Source: Lewinella sp. IMCC34191 (GTDB lineage Bacteria; Bacteroidota; Bacteroidia; Chitinophagales; Saprospiraceae). Taken from it: DNA of 64,000 nucleotides. Positions 54,186-63,075 of this stretch are shown here, piece by piece (position 1 is the stretch's first letter; the number at the start of each line of letters is the position of its first letter). Location: NCBI RefSeq assembly GCF_003390935.1, contig NZ_QNQZ01000008.1, forward strand, positions 62,001-126,000. The letters run 5' to 3'. Made by a program: the position numbers and the translations under genes. The notes under the pieces were generated by a model. The model did no database searches. It had not been told where the DNA came from and worked only from the letters and a program-made list of their open reading frames with translations.

Positions 54186-54581
54186 ATGCGCACGCTCTTT
54201 CTGCTTACTTTTCTGGCCACGGTCTCCGGACTATCGGCGCAGCGCATGGTAGCTATATCACCCGACGAGGACGTATCCCGCGTGCTCGACCTCTTTTCCG
54301 AAATCAACGAGCGGGAAGACAAGGTAGAAGGCTGGCGGGTACAATTACTGGCCACCACCGACCGGCAGCAACTCGAAACGACCGAAAAACAGTTTCGAGC
54401 GGACTATCCGAGCGTCACCGTCGACTGGGTGCACAACAAACCGTACTACAAACTGCGCGCCGGCGCGTTTTTCACCCGCCAGGAGGCGGAACGCCTGCGT
54501 CAGAACCTCAGCGAGGAATACGAAGGCGTGTACCTGGTAAAGGACGAGGTAGAAGAATCCGTATTGCTGAAGATGTACTAG
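54186..54581 (+). CDS. SPOR-like domain exported protein
   Basis: 131 residues. Signal peptide of about 18 residues, then a helical stretch and a C-terminal SPOR-like domain (VEGWRVQLLATTDRQQLETT, PYYKLRAGAFFTRQEAERLRQNL). SPOR domains bind denuded peptidoglycan at division sites. The gene ends 7 bases before rodA, so the product may connect to cell-wall synthesis. The SPOR call rests on the repeat pattern and the GAFFTRQEAERL segment. Confidence 0.8.
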   Translation: MRTLFLLTFLATVSGLSAQRMVAISPDEDVSRVLDLFSEINEREDKVEGWRVQLLATTDRQQLETTEKQFRADYPSVTVDWVHNKPYYKLRAGAFFTRQEAERLRQNLSEEYEGVYLVKDEVEESVLLKMY

Positions 54582-54588
54582 AGCGGCC

Positions 54589-56007
54589 ATGGGCAAAATT
54601 TCCCTCAAAAGGTCGCGGACGGATGTAGCCACCATCATCCTCTATTTATTTTTGGTATTCACCGGGCTGTTAATGATCAACTCGGTTGGCTCGCCACCCG
54701 AAGGTTACAGCGGTGGCATCGCCGGCAGACTGGCCACGCCGGCCGGCAAGCAGTTTTTCTGGGTGATCCTGTCCGCCGGAGCCTGGCTGGCCATCAACTA
54801 CCTCATTGACCGAAAAATATGGGTAGTGGGGGCATACCCCATCTACGCCTTTACGATCGTATTGCTGCTGCTGGTATTGATAGCGGGCAAGGAGATAAAC
54901 GGTGCCCGCTCCTGGTTTGCCGTGGGCGGCTTCACCTTTCAGCCGAGCGAATTAGCCAAGTTTGGTGCCTGCCTTGGTATGGCGGCCTTCATGAGCCAGT
55001 ACAGCGGCCGTCTGGACAGCTTACGTACCATTGCCTATGCCTGCCTCATCTGGCTGATTCCCGCGGTGGTTATCCTGGGCCAGCCCGATATGGGGTCGAC
55101 GCTCGTCTTCACCGGTTTTCTGCTGGTGATGTACCGCGAAGGGCTGAACCCGCTGATTTTCATCCTGGGGGGCTTCACCGCCCTGATGGTGGTGCTGGGC
55201 ATCATGTTCTCCTTCGAAGGGCTACTCGTCACCTTGATCAGCCTGTGCTTACTCCTCTTCGCCTTTTCGGTCACGCGCCGAACCCTGCTGTGGATCACCG
55301 GAGCGGTAGCCACCGGAGGAGCGGCTTTCTACGGCATGCAAAACGGGTACGGGTGGCAGACAATCAGCGTACTGGTAGCCGGTTTGCTGGGCGGTATCGT
55401 GTATCACCTGTTGCAGCGGAATACCCGCCTCGTCGGCATCAGTATGGCCTTCATGCTCTGGGGGCTGGCGCTGACCTTTACCAGCAATTACATCTACACC
55501 AACAAGCTTTTACCCCCGCACCAGCACGAGCGGGTGGTCGTCTGGCTGCACCCCGAAGACGCGGACCCGCGCGGCTCGTATTACAACCTGCTGCAATCCA
55601 AACTGGCCATTGCCGCGGGCGGGGTCACCGGTCGGGGGCTGATGGAGGGTACCATGACCAAGTACGATTACGTGCCCGAGCAGATGACCGACTTCATTTT
55701 CTCGGCGGTTGGGGAGGAGCAGGGATTCGTCGGGGCGGGCACGCTCATCGTGGTCTTCTTCCTACTGCTGTGGCGCATCACGGTAATTGCCGAGCGCCAG
55801 CGTCGCACCTTTTCCCGGGCCTATGCCTACAGCGTGGCCGGCATTTTGATCGTGCACTTCCTGGTTAACGTGGGCATGACCATGGGGCTCATCCCGGTTA
55901 TCGGGATTCCGTTACCGTTCATCTCCAAAGGCGGCTCGTCATTGCTGAGTTTCACAATTATGTTGGCGGTCATGCTCAAGCTGGACAAGCACCGCGGGGA
56001 GGTATAA
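54589..56007 (+). CDS. rodA: RodA-type SEDS peptidoglycan glycosyltransferase
   Basis: 472 residues with about 10 membrane segments. SEDS signatures: NGARSWFAVGGFTFQPSELAKFG, LGQPDMGSTLVF, and VNVGMTMGLIPVIGIPLPFISKGGSS near the end. It polymerises lipid II strands for lateral wall growth with a class B PBP. It is longer than E. coli RodA because of an extra hydrophobic stretch after residue 200, as usual in this phylum. FtsW is a possible alternative; RodA is favoured by sequence style. Gene order deoC, SPOR-like, rodA is tight. Confidence 0.92.
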   Translation: MGKISLKRSRTDVATIILYLFLVFTGLLMINSVGSPPEGYSGGIAGRLATPAGKQFFWVILSAGAWLAINYLIDRKIWVVGAYPIYAFTIVLLLLVLIAGKEINGARSWFAVGGFTFQPSELAKFGACLGMAAFMSQYSGRLDSLRTIAYACLIWLIPAVVILGQPDMGSTLVFTGFLLVMYREGLNPLIFILGGFTALMVVLGIMFSFEGLLVTLISLCLLLFAFSVTRRTLLWITGAVATGGAAFYGMQNGYGWQTISVLVAGLLGGIVYHLLQRNTRLVGISMAFMLWGLALTFTSNYIYTNKLLPPHQHERVVVWLHPEDADPRGSYYNLLQSKLAIAAGGVTGRGLMEGTMTKYDYVPEQMTDFIFSAVGEEQGFVGAGTLIVVFFLLLWRITVIAERQRRTFSRAYAYSVAGILIVHFLVNVGMTMGLIPVIGIPLPFISKGGSSLLSFTIMLAVMLKLDKHRGEV

Positions 56008-56053
56008 AATTATCCATTTCAACCGTGTAGCTGCCATCCGCACATGCCAATTT

Positions 56054-56072
56054 TTGCGGCGGAGCGCAGGTA
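56054..56072 (-). repeat. Dispersed 19-base motif, copy 6 (consensus, reverse strand)
   Basis: On the minus strand reads TACCTGCGCTCCGCCGCAA. It lies between rodA and the terminator at 56106-56140. Confidence 0.75.
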
Positions 56073-56105
56073 GAAACAACGTCACACGGACTTCTGCCAA
56101 ATAAA

Positions 56106-56140
56106 AAACCCTCCGCCGACTCACGGTCGACGGAGGGTTT
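56106..56140. terminator. Bidirectional intrinsic terminator
   Basis: AAACCCTCCG (56106-56115) pairs with CGGAGGGTTT (56131-56140); CGAC/GTCG extend the stem inside after one mismatch. A-run and T-run flank it, serving rodA (plus) and the outer-membrane protein gene (minus). Confidence 0.85.
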
Positions 56141-56160
56141 ACACTTTAGGCTTTGGCAAC

Positions 56161-58965
56161 CTAGAAGTTGAAGCGGTATCCGCCAGTCAGCATATTCACG
56201 CTGAAGAAGTTCCGCGTCGAGTAATCCGCAAAGAAGCGTCCGTTACCGACGGGTAGGTAAGTACCGATCAGCAGGTTAATGGCGGGACGGAAGTTTGTCT
56301 CGTCACTGTTTTCATTATCCTGGATCTGCATCACACCGAGACCGATACCGGCATAAGGAATCAGGCCGGTAGATTCCGAGCGATCGGGAATGATGGGATA
56401 TACGATGTTACCGAAGATACCGAAGGTCGTCGGAGCTCCGATACCGAAGTATGCCTCGGGCATGAACTCAGCCCGTTGGTCGGGTCCGAGTTTGTAGTGC
56501 CAGCGCAGACCTACACCCAGTCCGGTAGCATCACCGAAGAACAGGTTGGCCGTACCCGACATACCCGTGTAGGTGACACCGGAGAAGAAGCCTTCGGCAT
56601 TATCGTCGGCCAGATATACACCACCGGTATTCACGCTGATGTCTTCGAGTCCGACGACACCCGGGCGCGTAATGGAGTTACCCAGGGAGTCGGTATAGGT
56701 TACCTCTCCTTCCCGTGCTTCGCGGCGAGCCAGACGGCGTTCCTGACGCAGACGTTCGCGTTCCAGGTCGAGCTGGTTATTGGCGACCTCCTGCTGCTGT
56801 TGCAGCCGGTAGTTCTCCTGATTCGCGCGATCCAGGTCCCGTTGCAGGCTGCGGATCTCGCTCATCATTTCACTTTGGTAGTCGGTCAGGTCGCGCATCA
56901 CGTCGTCGCGGTACGTTCCACTGTTGTTGTCCTGGATGTTGTTGATGCGGTCCATCAAGCGGTTCTCGAGCTGCTCGATACGGTCTTCTGCGTCTTCGTC
57001 AATCTCGCCGTCGTTCTGACGTGATTCCAGTTGGCGCTCGAGTTCGTTGATCCGGCTCTGCATATCGTCCGAGTTGGATGGCTGCGTGGTGGCGTTGTTA
57101 CCAGCAGGTACGCGCATCGATTCAATCTGGCGTTCCAGGTCACGGATGCGTTCTTCCGAACTCATATCTCCCGTGGGGCGGGCATAATCGCTGCGGTTGT
57201 TGTAGTCGCGCATGTCGTACAGGCGATCCTCCATCCGCTCGATGCGGCGGTTGATCTCGGAGATCTGCTCGCTGCGCTGGTCGGCGGGCTGCTGGGACAT
57301 TCCGTTAGCATTCCGCTGGCCGATGGCGTCGATCAAACGGTCGATCTGCTCGGACTGAAGTATGATGAGGCTTTCATCGGTTCGCTGATTAGCGGGGGCC
57401 ATCGGTTGCAGTTGCGGTGCACGTCCGAGTGCGGCGTCGACTTCGGCGCGCTCAACCTGATCGCGACGGAATTCCTGTTGGGTTCCTTCAACGGCCAGTT
57501 CGTCCTGACGGTCCTGTACCTCTGCTACGATAGCGCGGGCTTCAGCTTGTTCTTCCTTGATAATAGCCGCGGTGCGCGCATCTCCGGCTTCCAGGGCATC
57601 GAGCAGTTCCTCGTCGAGGCGGGCGATGGTATCCTGGTAGCGGCTACGCAGACGCTCCAGTTCCAGTTGGTTTTCCAGTCGGATACTGTCCGCCCGGCGA
57701 TCGAAGTCACTCTGCTGGTTGGCCAGGCGATCTTCGAGGGTTGACTGCCGTACGACATCGGGGTTATCCCGGTTGTTGCCGCCTAGCGTAAAGCCCAGGC
57801 CGGCCGTGTACATGGTCGAGGTGGTGAGCTGTTCGGTGCTGTTCAGGTCTTCCAGATCGGAACCGCTGGTCAGCAGGGCACGGACACCACCATTAAGCGT
57901 GACCCGTTCGCCGAACTTCAGGTAGATACCACCACCACCGGAAGCGAATCCCTGGCTGGAGGAAAAGGCTTCGCCTTCTTCCAATCCATCATTGTAACCG
58001 GGAGAAAGATCGATATAACCACCACCTACGGTGAGGTAGGGGACGATACCGGAGGAGGCCTGAGTCAGGTTAAAGCGGAAATCACCACCGTACAGGCTAA
58101 TGTCGTCGAAATCAAAGTTGAGGTCTTCTTCCGTCATGCCGCGGTAGTAAAAACCACGTAGGCTGATAAGGGGGCCGAAGCTAAATCCGGCGGTACCACC
58201 GGCGAAGTAAGCATCGCGGTAAGGGAGCTGGTCGTCCCAGTCAACCTGAGCGAGGCCGAATTCCACGGGAAGGGACAGGCCACTGATGCCGCCCTGGAAA
58301 TTCTCCAGGTACTTTTGGTCGATATCACTGAGTTGACCCGGCCGGCGACCGCCCAGGTAAAACTGCAGGTTGGCGGCTACGCTGTAGGTACCCACCTGGT
58401 CGGAGTCGAAATTATCCAGGTCAAGGTTGTTAGCCTGTCGTTCGACTTCGTTGAAGAGGTTACGGACCGTATTGCCGGAGTAGGCGATGTACTTTCCCTC
58501 TACACCGAAGGCATAGCGGTCGGCTGCACTAAGGGTGAGTCCGATACCGAGCGTTCCGAAAATGTTGTCGGCGGCTTCCAGGCCTTCCCGTTCGGTAGAC
58601 TGTATACCACCACCGAGTAGCAGATAGGGGAGAAGAGTTCCCCGGCCGATATTGAGCTTGAGTTCGGCGCCGTACCGGGCCAGGTCAACCCCCTGATTGG
58701 CGAAAGAAGAGTCGATGTTGAGATCCAGGCCGGCGAAATTGGTCTGCTGGTCTATCGTCTGCAGGTAGGTAGCGCGTAGCTCGACGTACTCACCGAACCC
58801 GAAACCTAACCGGCCGCCAAACATAAAGGCATCGTCCAGGCCGGATTCCGATCCGAACCAGTTATAACTGGCCGAGGGGGCGATGGTGTAGCTTACGCCC
58901 TTCACCTGGCCCCTCACGGAGCCAACTAAAAAGACTAGTAAGCACAATAGTAAATAGTTACGCAT
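56161..58965 (-). CDS. Large outer-membrane protein with coiled-coil middle region
   Basis: 934 residues from the ATG at 58963-58965, which starts the signal peptide (MRNYLLLCLLVFLVGSVRG); an in-frame ATG 11 codons upstream is rejected. Residues about 20-420 are beta-rich, with two barrel-like blocks (GRLGFGFGEYVELRATYLQ, GGTAGFSFGPLISLRGFYYRG). Residues about 430-750 are charged coiled coil (QLELERLRSRYQDTIARLDEE, IRDLERQIESMRV, ENYRLQQQQEVANNQLDLER). Residues about 770-934 form a porin-like beta domain ending in SVNMLTGGYRFNF, with a C-terminal aromatic. No T9SS domain. Probably an envelope-spanning structural protein; function unknown. Confidence 0.82.
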   Translation of the reverse strand: MRNYLLLCLLVFLVGSVRGQVKGVSYTIAPSASYNWFGSESGLDDAFMFGGRLGFGFGEYVELRATYLQTIDQQTNFAGLDLNIDSSFANQGVDLARYGAELKLNIGRGTLLPYLLLGGGIQSTEREGLEAADNIFGTLGIGLTLSAADRYAFGVEGKYIAYSGNTVRNLFNEVERQANNLDLDNFDSDQVGTYSVAANLQFYLGGRRPGQLSDIDQKYLENFQGGISGLSLPVEFGLAQVDWDDQLPYRDAYFAGGTAGFSFGPLISLRGFYYRGMTEEDLNFDFDDISLYGGDFRFNLTQASSGIVPYLTVGGGYIDLSPGYNDGLEEGEAFSSSQGFASGGGGIYLKFGERVTLNGGVRALLTSGSDLEDLNSTEQLTTSTMYTAGLGFTLGGNNRDNPDVVRQSTLEDRLANQQSDFDRRADSIRLENQLELERLRSRYQDTIARLDEELLDALEAGDARTAAIIKEEQAEARAIVAEVQDRQDELAVEGTQQEFRRDQVERAEVDAALGRAPQLQPMAPANQRTDESLIILQSEQIDRLIDAIGQRNANGMSQQPADQRSEQISEINRRIERMEDRLYDMRDYNNRSDYARPTGDMSSEERIRDLERQIESMRVPAGNNATTQPSNSDDMQSRINELERQLESRQNDGEIDEDAEDRIEQLENRLMDRINNIQDNNSGTYRDDVMRDLTDYQSEMMSEIRSLQRDLDRANQENYRLQQQQEVANNQLDLERERLRQERRLARREAREGEVTYTDSLGNSITRPGVVGLEDISVNTGGVYLADDNAEGFFSGVTYTGMSGTANLFFGDATGLGVGLRWHYKLGPDQRAEFMPEAYFGIGAPTTFGIFGNIVYPIIPDRSESTGLIPYAGIGLGVMQIQDNENSDETNFRPAINLLIGTYLPVGNGRFFADYSTRNFFSVNMLTGGYRFNF

Positions 58966-58992
58966 ATAAATATGATTATGGTGTTTGCTTAA

Positions 58993-59012
58993 GCTCATAT
59001 GTTAAAATGAGC
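58993..59012 (-). promoter_or_regulatory. Inverted repeat upstream of the outer-membrane protein
   Basis: GCTCAT and ATGAGC flank an 8-base AT-rich centre, 28 bases before the start of the outer-membrane protein gene. It could be an operator or a leader hairpin. Confidence 0.4.
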
Positions 59013-59185
59013 CACAATTGTTCAATAAAATCCACGTGCTTCTTCCCCTGCGCCCTGGTTTAGGTTAACCTGGGCAAGGTTCTGATGTTCGGGTAATCCC
59101 GGAAAGGGTAAATACTGCACATTCACCGTGAGTGACTAGACGTGTACTTCCCAGAAAGTCACACACTTTCAGAACTTTGTACGCC

Positions 59186-59193
59186 TATATTTG
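59186..59193 (+). promoter_or_regulatory. -7 promoter box before the ECF sigma gene
   Basis: TATATTTG matches TAnnTTTG, giving a leader of about 180 bases. No good -33 TTG was found at the usual spacing. Confidence 0.4.
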
Positions 59194-59382
59194 GAGTTCA
59201 GTCACCCGACGTTAACCTACCCGCCGCAACCCGGATACCTGTTCCTATTTAGGCTATAGGTAGCCAATCATATAAACGGGAACCGAAGAAGAATAAGTAA
59301 TCGGTTACGTGCAACCCGGAGCGTGTTCCGTCGTCGTTGTTGTAAATGCACAAACGTGGGAGCTCACCCAATCCTGAATAAC

Positions 59383-59934
59383 ATGCCGACCGCCGCCGAA
59401 TACCGCGACACACATCGGGATATCGTACTTGGATGCCAGCGTAAAGACCGGAACGCGCAACGGCAACTGTACGGATATTACGCCCGTCCGATGTATAACC
59501 TGTGTCTGAGAATGCTCAAACACAGCCATGATGCTGAAGATGTACTGCAAGTCGCCTTCGTACACATCTTCGCCAAGATTGACACGTTTAATTTTGAGGC
59601 CTCGATCAGTTCGTGGATCAAGCGGGTCGTGGTCAACCGCTGTATCGATCATCTGAAAAAGAGGCGATTGCTGACCACGGACCTGGATCCCTCCCGTCAC
59701 GATGCCGCCGTTGACGATGATCCTCAACCCTACGACAGTGGTGGGTACACCGTAGAAATGATCAAAGAGGCCATTCTGAAACTCAGCGAAGGATACCGGG
59801 TCGTGCTCACGCTTTACCTCTTCGAAGGATACGATCACGAAGAGATCAGTCAAATACTGGGGATCAGCGTGGGGACTTCGAAATCACAGTACAGCCGGGC
59901 CCGTAAGCGGCTCGCGCAACTGTTAACTGAATAA
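59383..59934 (+). CDS. ECF-type RNA polymerase sigma factor
   Basis: 183 residues from the ATG at 59383 (MPTAAEYRDTHRDIVLGCQRKD); the upstream frame extension is Cys/Arg-rich and unlikely. Sigma region 2 is clear (YYARPMYNLCLRMLKHSHDAEDVLQVAFVHIFAKID, then SISSWIKRVVVNRCIDHLKKRR) and so is region 4 (LKLSEGYRVVLTLYLFEGYDHEEISQILGISVGTSKSQYSRARKRL). It directs RNA polymerase to envelope or stress genes. It is followed after 10 bases by a membrane protein with the size and layout of an anti-sigma factor. Confidence 0.95.
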   Translation: MPTAAEYRDTHRDIVLGCQRKDRNAQRQLYGYYARPMYNLCLRMLKHSHDAEDVLQVAFVHIFAKIDTFNFEASISSWIKRVVVNRCIDHLKKRRLLTTDLDPSRHDAAVDDDPQPYDSGGYTVEMIKEAILKLSEGYRVVLTLYLFEGYDHEEISQILGISVGTSKSQYSRARKRLAQLLTE

Positions 59935-59944
59935 TTATACCGTC

Positions 59945-60634
59945 ATGAATCACGACAAGCTCGAAAATTTTGTCCGCCGAAATCGGGAAGAGTTCGACGG
60001 TGAAGTACCCCCCGCAGGCCTGTGGGGCCGAATAGAAGCCTCCCTGTCCGATAGCGATGAGGAGACCGTCGATCCGCTGGAAGGTTTTATCGCCAAAAAT
60101 CGCGAAGCCTTCGATCAGGCCACGCCGCCCCCACGTATAGCCGAAAAGTTGTTTGGAGACGAATCGCTGAAGCGCAAGACCGCGCGCCGCCGCCGGCTAC
60201 TCAGTTACGCCCTAAGCGTAGCCGCCTCTTTGCTGCTGTTGTTTACGGTGTATCGCTTCGGCAACGCGGCGGGCTACGAAGCGTCCATGGAGGAGCAGCG
60301 CGTCGCCCAGCAACTCGAAGATATGAATCCGGAACTGGCGGAAGCGGAACGCTTCTACCAAAACCAGATCGACAAGGAATTTTTAAAAGTGCAACAGGTC
60401 AATGATGACCCCCAGCTCAGACGAGACCTGGCCGCCATCGATAAGGCCACCGCGGACATCCGGTCCGAACTAATCAAGGTACCGGCCTCCCAGCGCCACG
60501 TACTTGTTAACCAGCTCATCTCCACTTACCGGACCAAGCTGGATATTCTGCTGCGCATTCAGCAGCATTTCCCTACTAAGCATCAGCCGGGCAGCCCCGC
60601 TCCCGCTCGCAATACAAATGTCAATGAAAGCTAG
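59945..60634 (+). CDS. Anti-sigma-factor-like membrane protein
   Basis: 229 residues. The N-terminal cytoplasmic part contains two similar short motifs (LENFVRRNREEFDGEVPPAGLWGRIE and LEGFIAKNREAFDQATPPPRIAEKLF), then a basic patch, one membrane segment (about 81-98, LLSYALSVAASLLLLFTVY) and a helical periplasmic part. This layout fits ECF anti-sigma factors, with the repeated motif as a likely sigma-binding element. It follows the sigma gene by 10 bases and overlaps the next gene by 17 bases (11 if the latter starts at 60624). The zinc motif of classic ZAS domains is absent. Confidence 0.78.
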   Translation: MNHDKLENFVRRNREEFDGEVPPAGLWGRIEASLSDSDEETVDPLEGFIAKNREAFDQATPPPRIAEKLFGDESLKRKTARRRRLLSYALSVAASLLLLFTVYRFGNAAGYEASMEEQRVAQQLEDMNPELAEAERFYQNQIDKEFLKVQQVNDDPQLRRDLAAIDKATADIRSELIKVPASQRHVLVNQLISTYRTKLDILLRIQQHFPTKHQPGSPAPARNTNVNES

Positions 60635-61751
60635 AATTTTACCCCTCTTGTTTCTCGTAGCGGCTTGGCTACCCCTCGCTTCGGCTGACCGGCCGGTGAC
60701 GAAGTTTGAAAAGGAAATCACGGAAACGTATAATATCGATGCCAATGGGCGAGTCCGTCTGGATAATCGCTACGGAGAAATCAAAGTCTCCACCTGGACG
60801 CAATCAAAAGTAAAGATCAATGTGCTCATCCAGGTGGATGCCCGCGATGAGGATGCCTTCCAGGACGTGCTGGACCGAATCGATATCGGGCTATCCGGAA
60901 ACGGAAGTACTGTCTCCGCGGTGACCAGCATCAGCTCGAATCGCCGGAGTGACTCCTGGTGGAGCCTTTTGACCGGTGGAAGCAGCTCGGACGACTTCAA
61001 GATTTACTACGATGTCACGCTTCCCGCCTCCGTAAGCCTGGAGGTCGAAGCCCGTTACTGTGATGTCCAACTGCCCAGTCTTACCGGCGAGACCTTTCTC
61101 GACATCGGTTACGGCGACCTGGTTGCCGGTCGCCTGAGCAACCGCACGCAGATGGAAATCAGCTACGGCTCGGCCCGTGTGGATCGAATCGGTGACAATA
61201 GCACCCTCGAATTCCGGTACAGTGAAGGCATCATTCGCAACGCGGGGGACCTGCGCTACGACGGCCGCTACAGCGAAGTCCGCTTCGGCACTACGGGGGT
61301 CCTTCGGCTGGACGTCGGATACGACGAAATCGACGTGACCTCTGCCAAAGAAGTATACCTGGAGGGGAATTACAACGAGCTGGCCGTGGAAGAGGCCGGA
61401 GCCGTCTACATCGACGGCAATTACACGGATATTAATCTGGGGGTTATTTCCCAGGGAGTGAGGTTTGACGGCAACTATGGCGATTTGGAAATCGAGCGTT
61501 TGGTGAGCGGTTTCTCCTTCGTCACCGTCGATGCCTCGTATTCGGATATTCAGATCAATGTCGACGAGGATGCCGGGTATCAGCTTGATCTGCGGGCCCG
61601 TTACGGCGACATCAGTGCCCCGACCGATGGCCTTAGTCCCCGAAACGTCGGCAGTGAAAGCTCCTCGGAGTACGTCAAGGGTACCAAAGCCGGTAACGGA
61701 AACGGCCGGATTACGATCTCGACCAACTACGGCGATATCGATCTCTACTAG
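60618..61751 (+). CDS. DUF4097-like exported beta-solenoid protein
   Basis: 377 residues from the ATG at 60618; the ATG at 60624 is equally possible. Signal peptide (MKARILPLLFLVAAWLPLASA), then a long repetitive beta region. A tyrosine-small-acid-hydrophobic motif recurs about every 20 residues: YGEIKV, YCDVQL, YGDLVA, YGSARV, YSEVRF, YDEIDV, YNELAV, YTDINL, YGDLEI, YSDIQI, YGDISA and YGDIDL at the very end. This is the DUF4097/DUF2807-like solenoid. Location is periplasmic or surface. It ends the sigma/anti-sigma operon and may be its sensor or output; this is inference. Confidence 0.87.
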   Translation: MSMKARILPLLFLVAAWLPLASADRPVTKFEKEITETYNIDANGRVRLDNRYGEIKVSTWTQSKVKINVLIQVDARDEDAFQDVLDRIDIGLSGNGSTVSAVTSISSNRRSDSWWSLLTGGSSSDDFKIYYDVTLPASVSLEVEARYCDVQLPSLTGETFLDIGYGDLVAGRLSNRTQMEISYGSARVDRIGDNSTLEFRYSEGIIRNAGDLRYDGRYSEVRFGTTGVLRLDVGYDEIDVTSAKEVYLEGNYNELAVEEAGAVYIDGNYTDINLGVISQGVRFDGNYGDLEIERLVSGFSFVTVDASYSDIQINVDEDAGYQLDLRARYGDISAPTDGLSPRNVGSESSSEYVKGTKAGNGNGRITISTNYGDIDLY

Positions 61752-61757
61752 ATGGTA

Positions 61758-62867
61758 CTACATCCAGTCGAAGTCGCCCGACGGCCGGTCGGCATGGCTG
61801 CCCGGCTGGTCGTGGTTGGCGGTGAAATCCCAATCGTAGGTATCCAGTTTTTGGAGCGCGGCGGTGAGCAAATCGATACAGGCCTCGATATCTTCTACGT
61901 TGGCCATCTCCGTAACCTGGTGCATGTTCCGGAGGGGGATACTGATGGCACCGGCTATACTGCCCTGTTTCCCGTAGCGCTGAATGGCTGCCGTATCGGT
62001 TCCACCCGCCGGTAATAATTCCAGCTGGGTCTTGATACCGTCCGCCGCGGCAATGTTTTTGAGGTAGTTGACCATTCGGTAGTCGGAGATCACGGAGCCA
62101 TCCAGCACTTTGATAGCCGCCCCGTAGCCCAGGCAGGTAACGTTTTCGCGGCCCGAGCTTCCCGGAACGTCGTAAGCGATCGTGACATCCAGCCCGAACC
62201 CGAAATCCGGGTCGATATGGCCCACGCTTCCCATCGCTCCGCGCAGTCCCACTTCCTCCTGCACCGTAAAGGTGGCGTAGAGGTCAAAGGGGATTTCTAC
62301 TTCCTGAAGGGCGCGTAGCGTTTCCAGCAGGATGAATACCGAAACGCGATTGTCCAGCGACTTCCCCGTCACGGCGTCACCGATCCGGACCAAATCCCGT
62401 TCCCGGCTGATCGGGTCACCGACACCGATGAGTTCGTCTACCTTTTCCTTTGGAAGCCCGACATCAATGAAGTAGTCGCTAATGGGAACGACCTTGTTTC
62501 GCTCTTCCGTTTTCATGATGTGGATGGGTTTACTCCCCATCACGCCGATCACATCTTCCCGGCCGTGTACAACCACCCGCTGGGCGGTGAGTGTCTTTGG
62601 ATCGAAGCCGCCCAGGGGTAGAAATCTTACAAAGCCCTTTTCGTCGATGTGGTTGACAATGAACCCGATCTCGTCCATGTGCGCGGCTACCATCACGCGC
62701 TTGCGACTCCTGCCTCGCTTCACCGCAATAACGTTGCCCATATTGTCTATCGACAATTCATCTACCAGATCACGTACTTCATTCAGCACGAGGTTGCGGA
62801 TTCTACGCTCGAAGCCGGATACGCCAGGCGCTGCGCAGATGCGTTTCAGTAGTTCGAAATTTTTCAT
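61758..62867 (-). CDS. M42-family metallo-aminopeptidase
   Basis: 369 residues from the ATG at 62865-62867 (MKNFELLKRICAAPGVSGFE). Family motifs: APGVSGFE, first metal ligand His63 in VAAHMDEIGF, metal Asp in GKSLDNRVSV, catalytic Glu pair in TVQEEVGLRGA, Asp in GLDVTIAYD, and the late ligand in RNMHQVTEM. It cleaves N-terminal residues from peptides in the cytoplasm, usually as a large tetrahedral complex. It is convergent with the solenoid gene and divergent from porX. Confidence 0.93.
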   Translation of the reverse strand: MKNFELLKRICAAPGVSGFERRIRNLVLNEVRDLVDELSIDNMGNVIAVKRGRSRKRVMVAAHMDEIGFIVNHIDEKGFVRFLPLGGFDPKTLTAQRVVVHGREDVIGVMGSKPIHIMKTEERNKVVPISDYFIDVGLPKEKVDELIGVGDPISRERDLVRIGDAVTGKSLDNRVSVFILLETLRALQEVEIPFDLYATFTVQEEVGLRGAMGSVGHIDPDFGFGLDVTIAYDVPGSSGRENVTCLGYGAAIKVLDGSVISDYRMVNYLKNIAAADGIKTQLELLPAGGTDTAAIQRYGKQGSIAGAISIPLRNMHQVTEMANVEDIEACIDLLTAALQKLDTYDWDFTANHDQPGSHADRPSGDFDWM

Positions 62868-62889
62868 AATACAGTTTTGCGACAAACGG

Positions 62890-62916
62890 CAAAACTAGAG
62901 CATTGTTGGGACAATG
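62890..62916 (-). promoter_or_regulatory. Promoter box and inverted repeat before the M42 peptidase
   Basis: On the minus strand the -7 box TAGTTTTG (62890-62897) matches TAnnTTTG. Directly beyond it CATTGT/ACAATG flank TGGG (62901-62916) where the -33 element would begin, so a regulator may bind there. Confidence 0.45.
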
Positions 62917-63075
62917 ATTTTGTAGGCCAATTTATTCGCTTACTCACCGTTAGTTGTCCGTTGATGGCGCCCATGCGCAATGGCCAGGTCATCCTTGCCC
63001 AATCACGGTATTCGGCACTTCCTCAACCCCGGGCCGCCGGGAAACGTACCTAATCCTTTACAAACCTTTATATCT

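Larger units (their letters stand above)
58966..59382. other. Intergenic region between the outer-membrane protein and sigma-factor genes
   Basis: 417 bases with no gene, carrying the divergent start regions. Seen: the GCTCAT/ATGAGC inverted repeat (58993-59012), the palindrome AGGTTAACCT (59062-59071) and a TAnnTTTG box (59186-59193). Confidence 0.6.
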
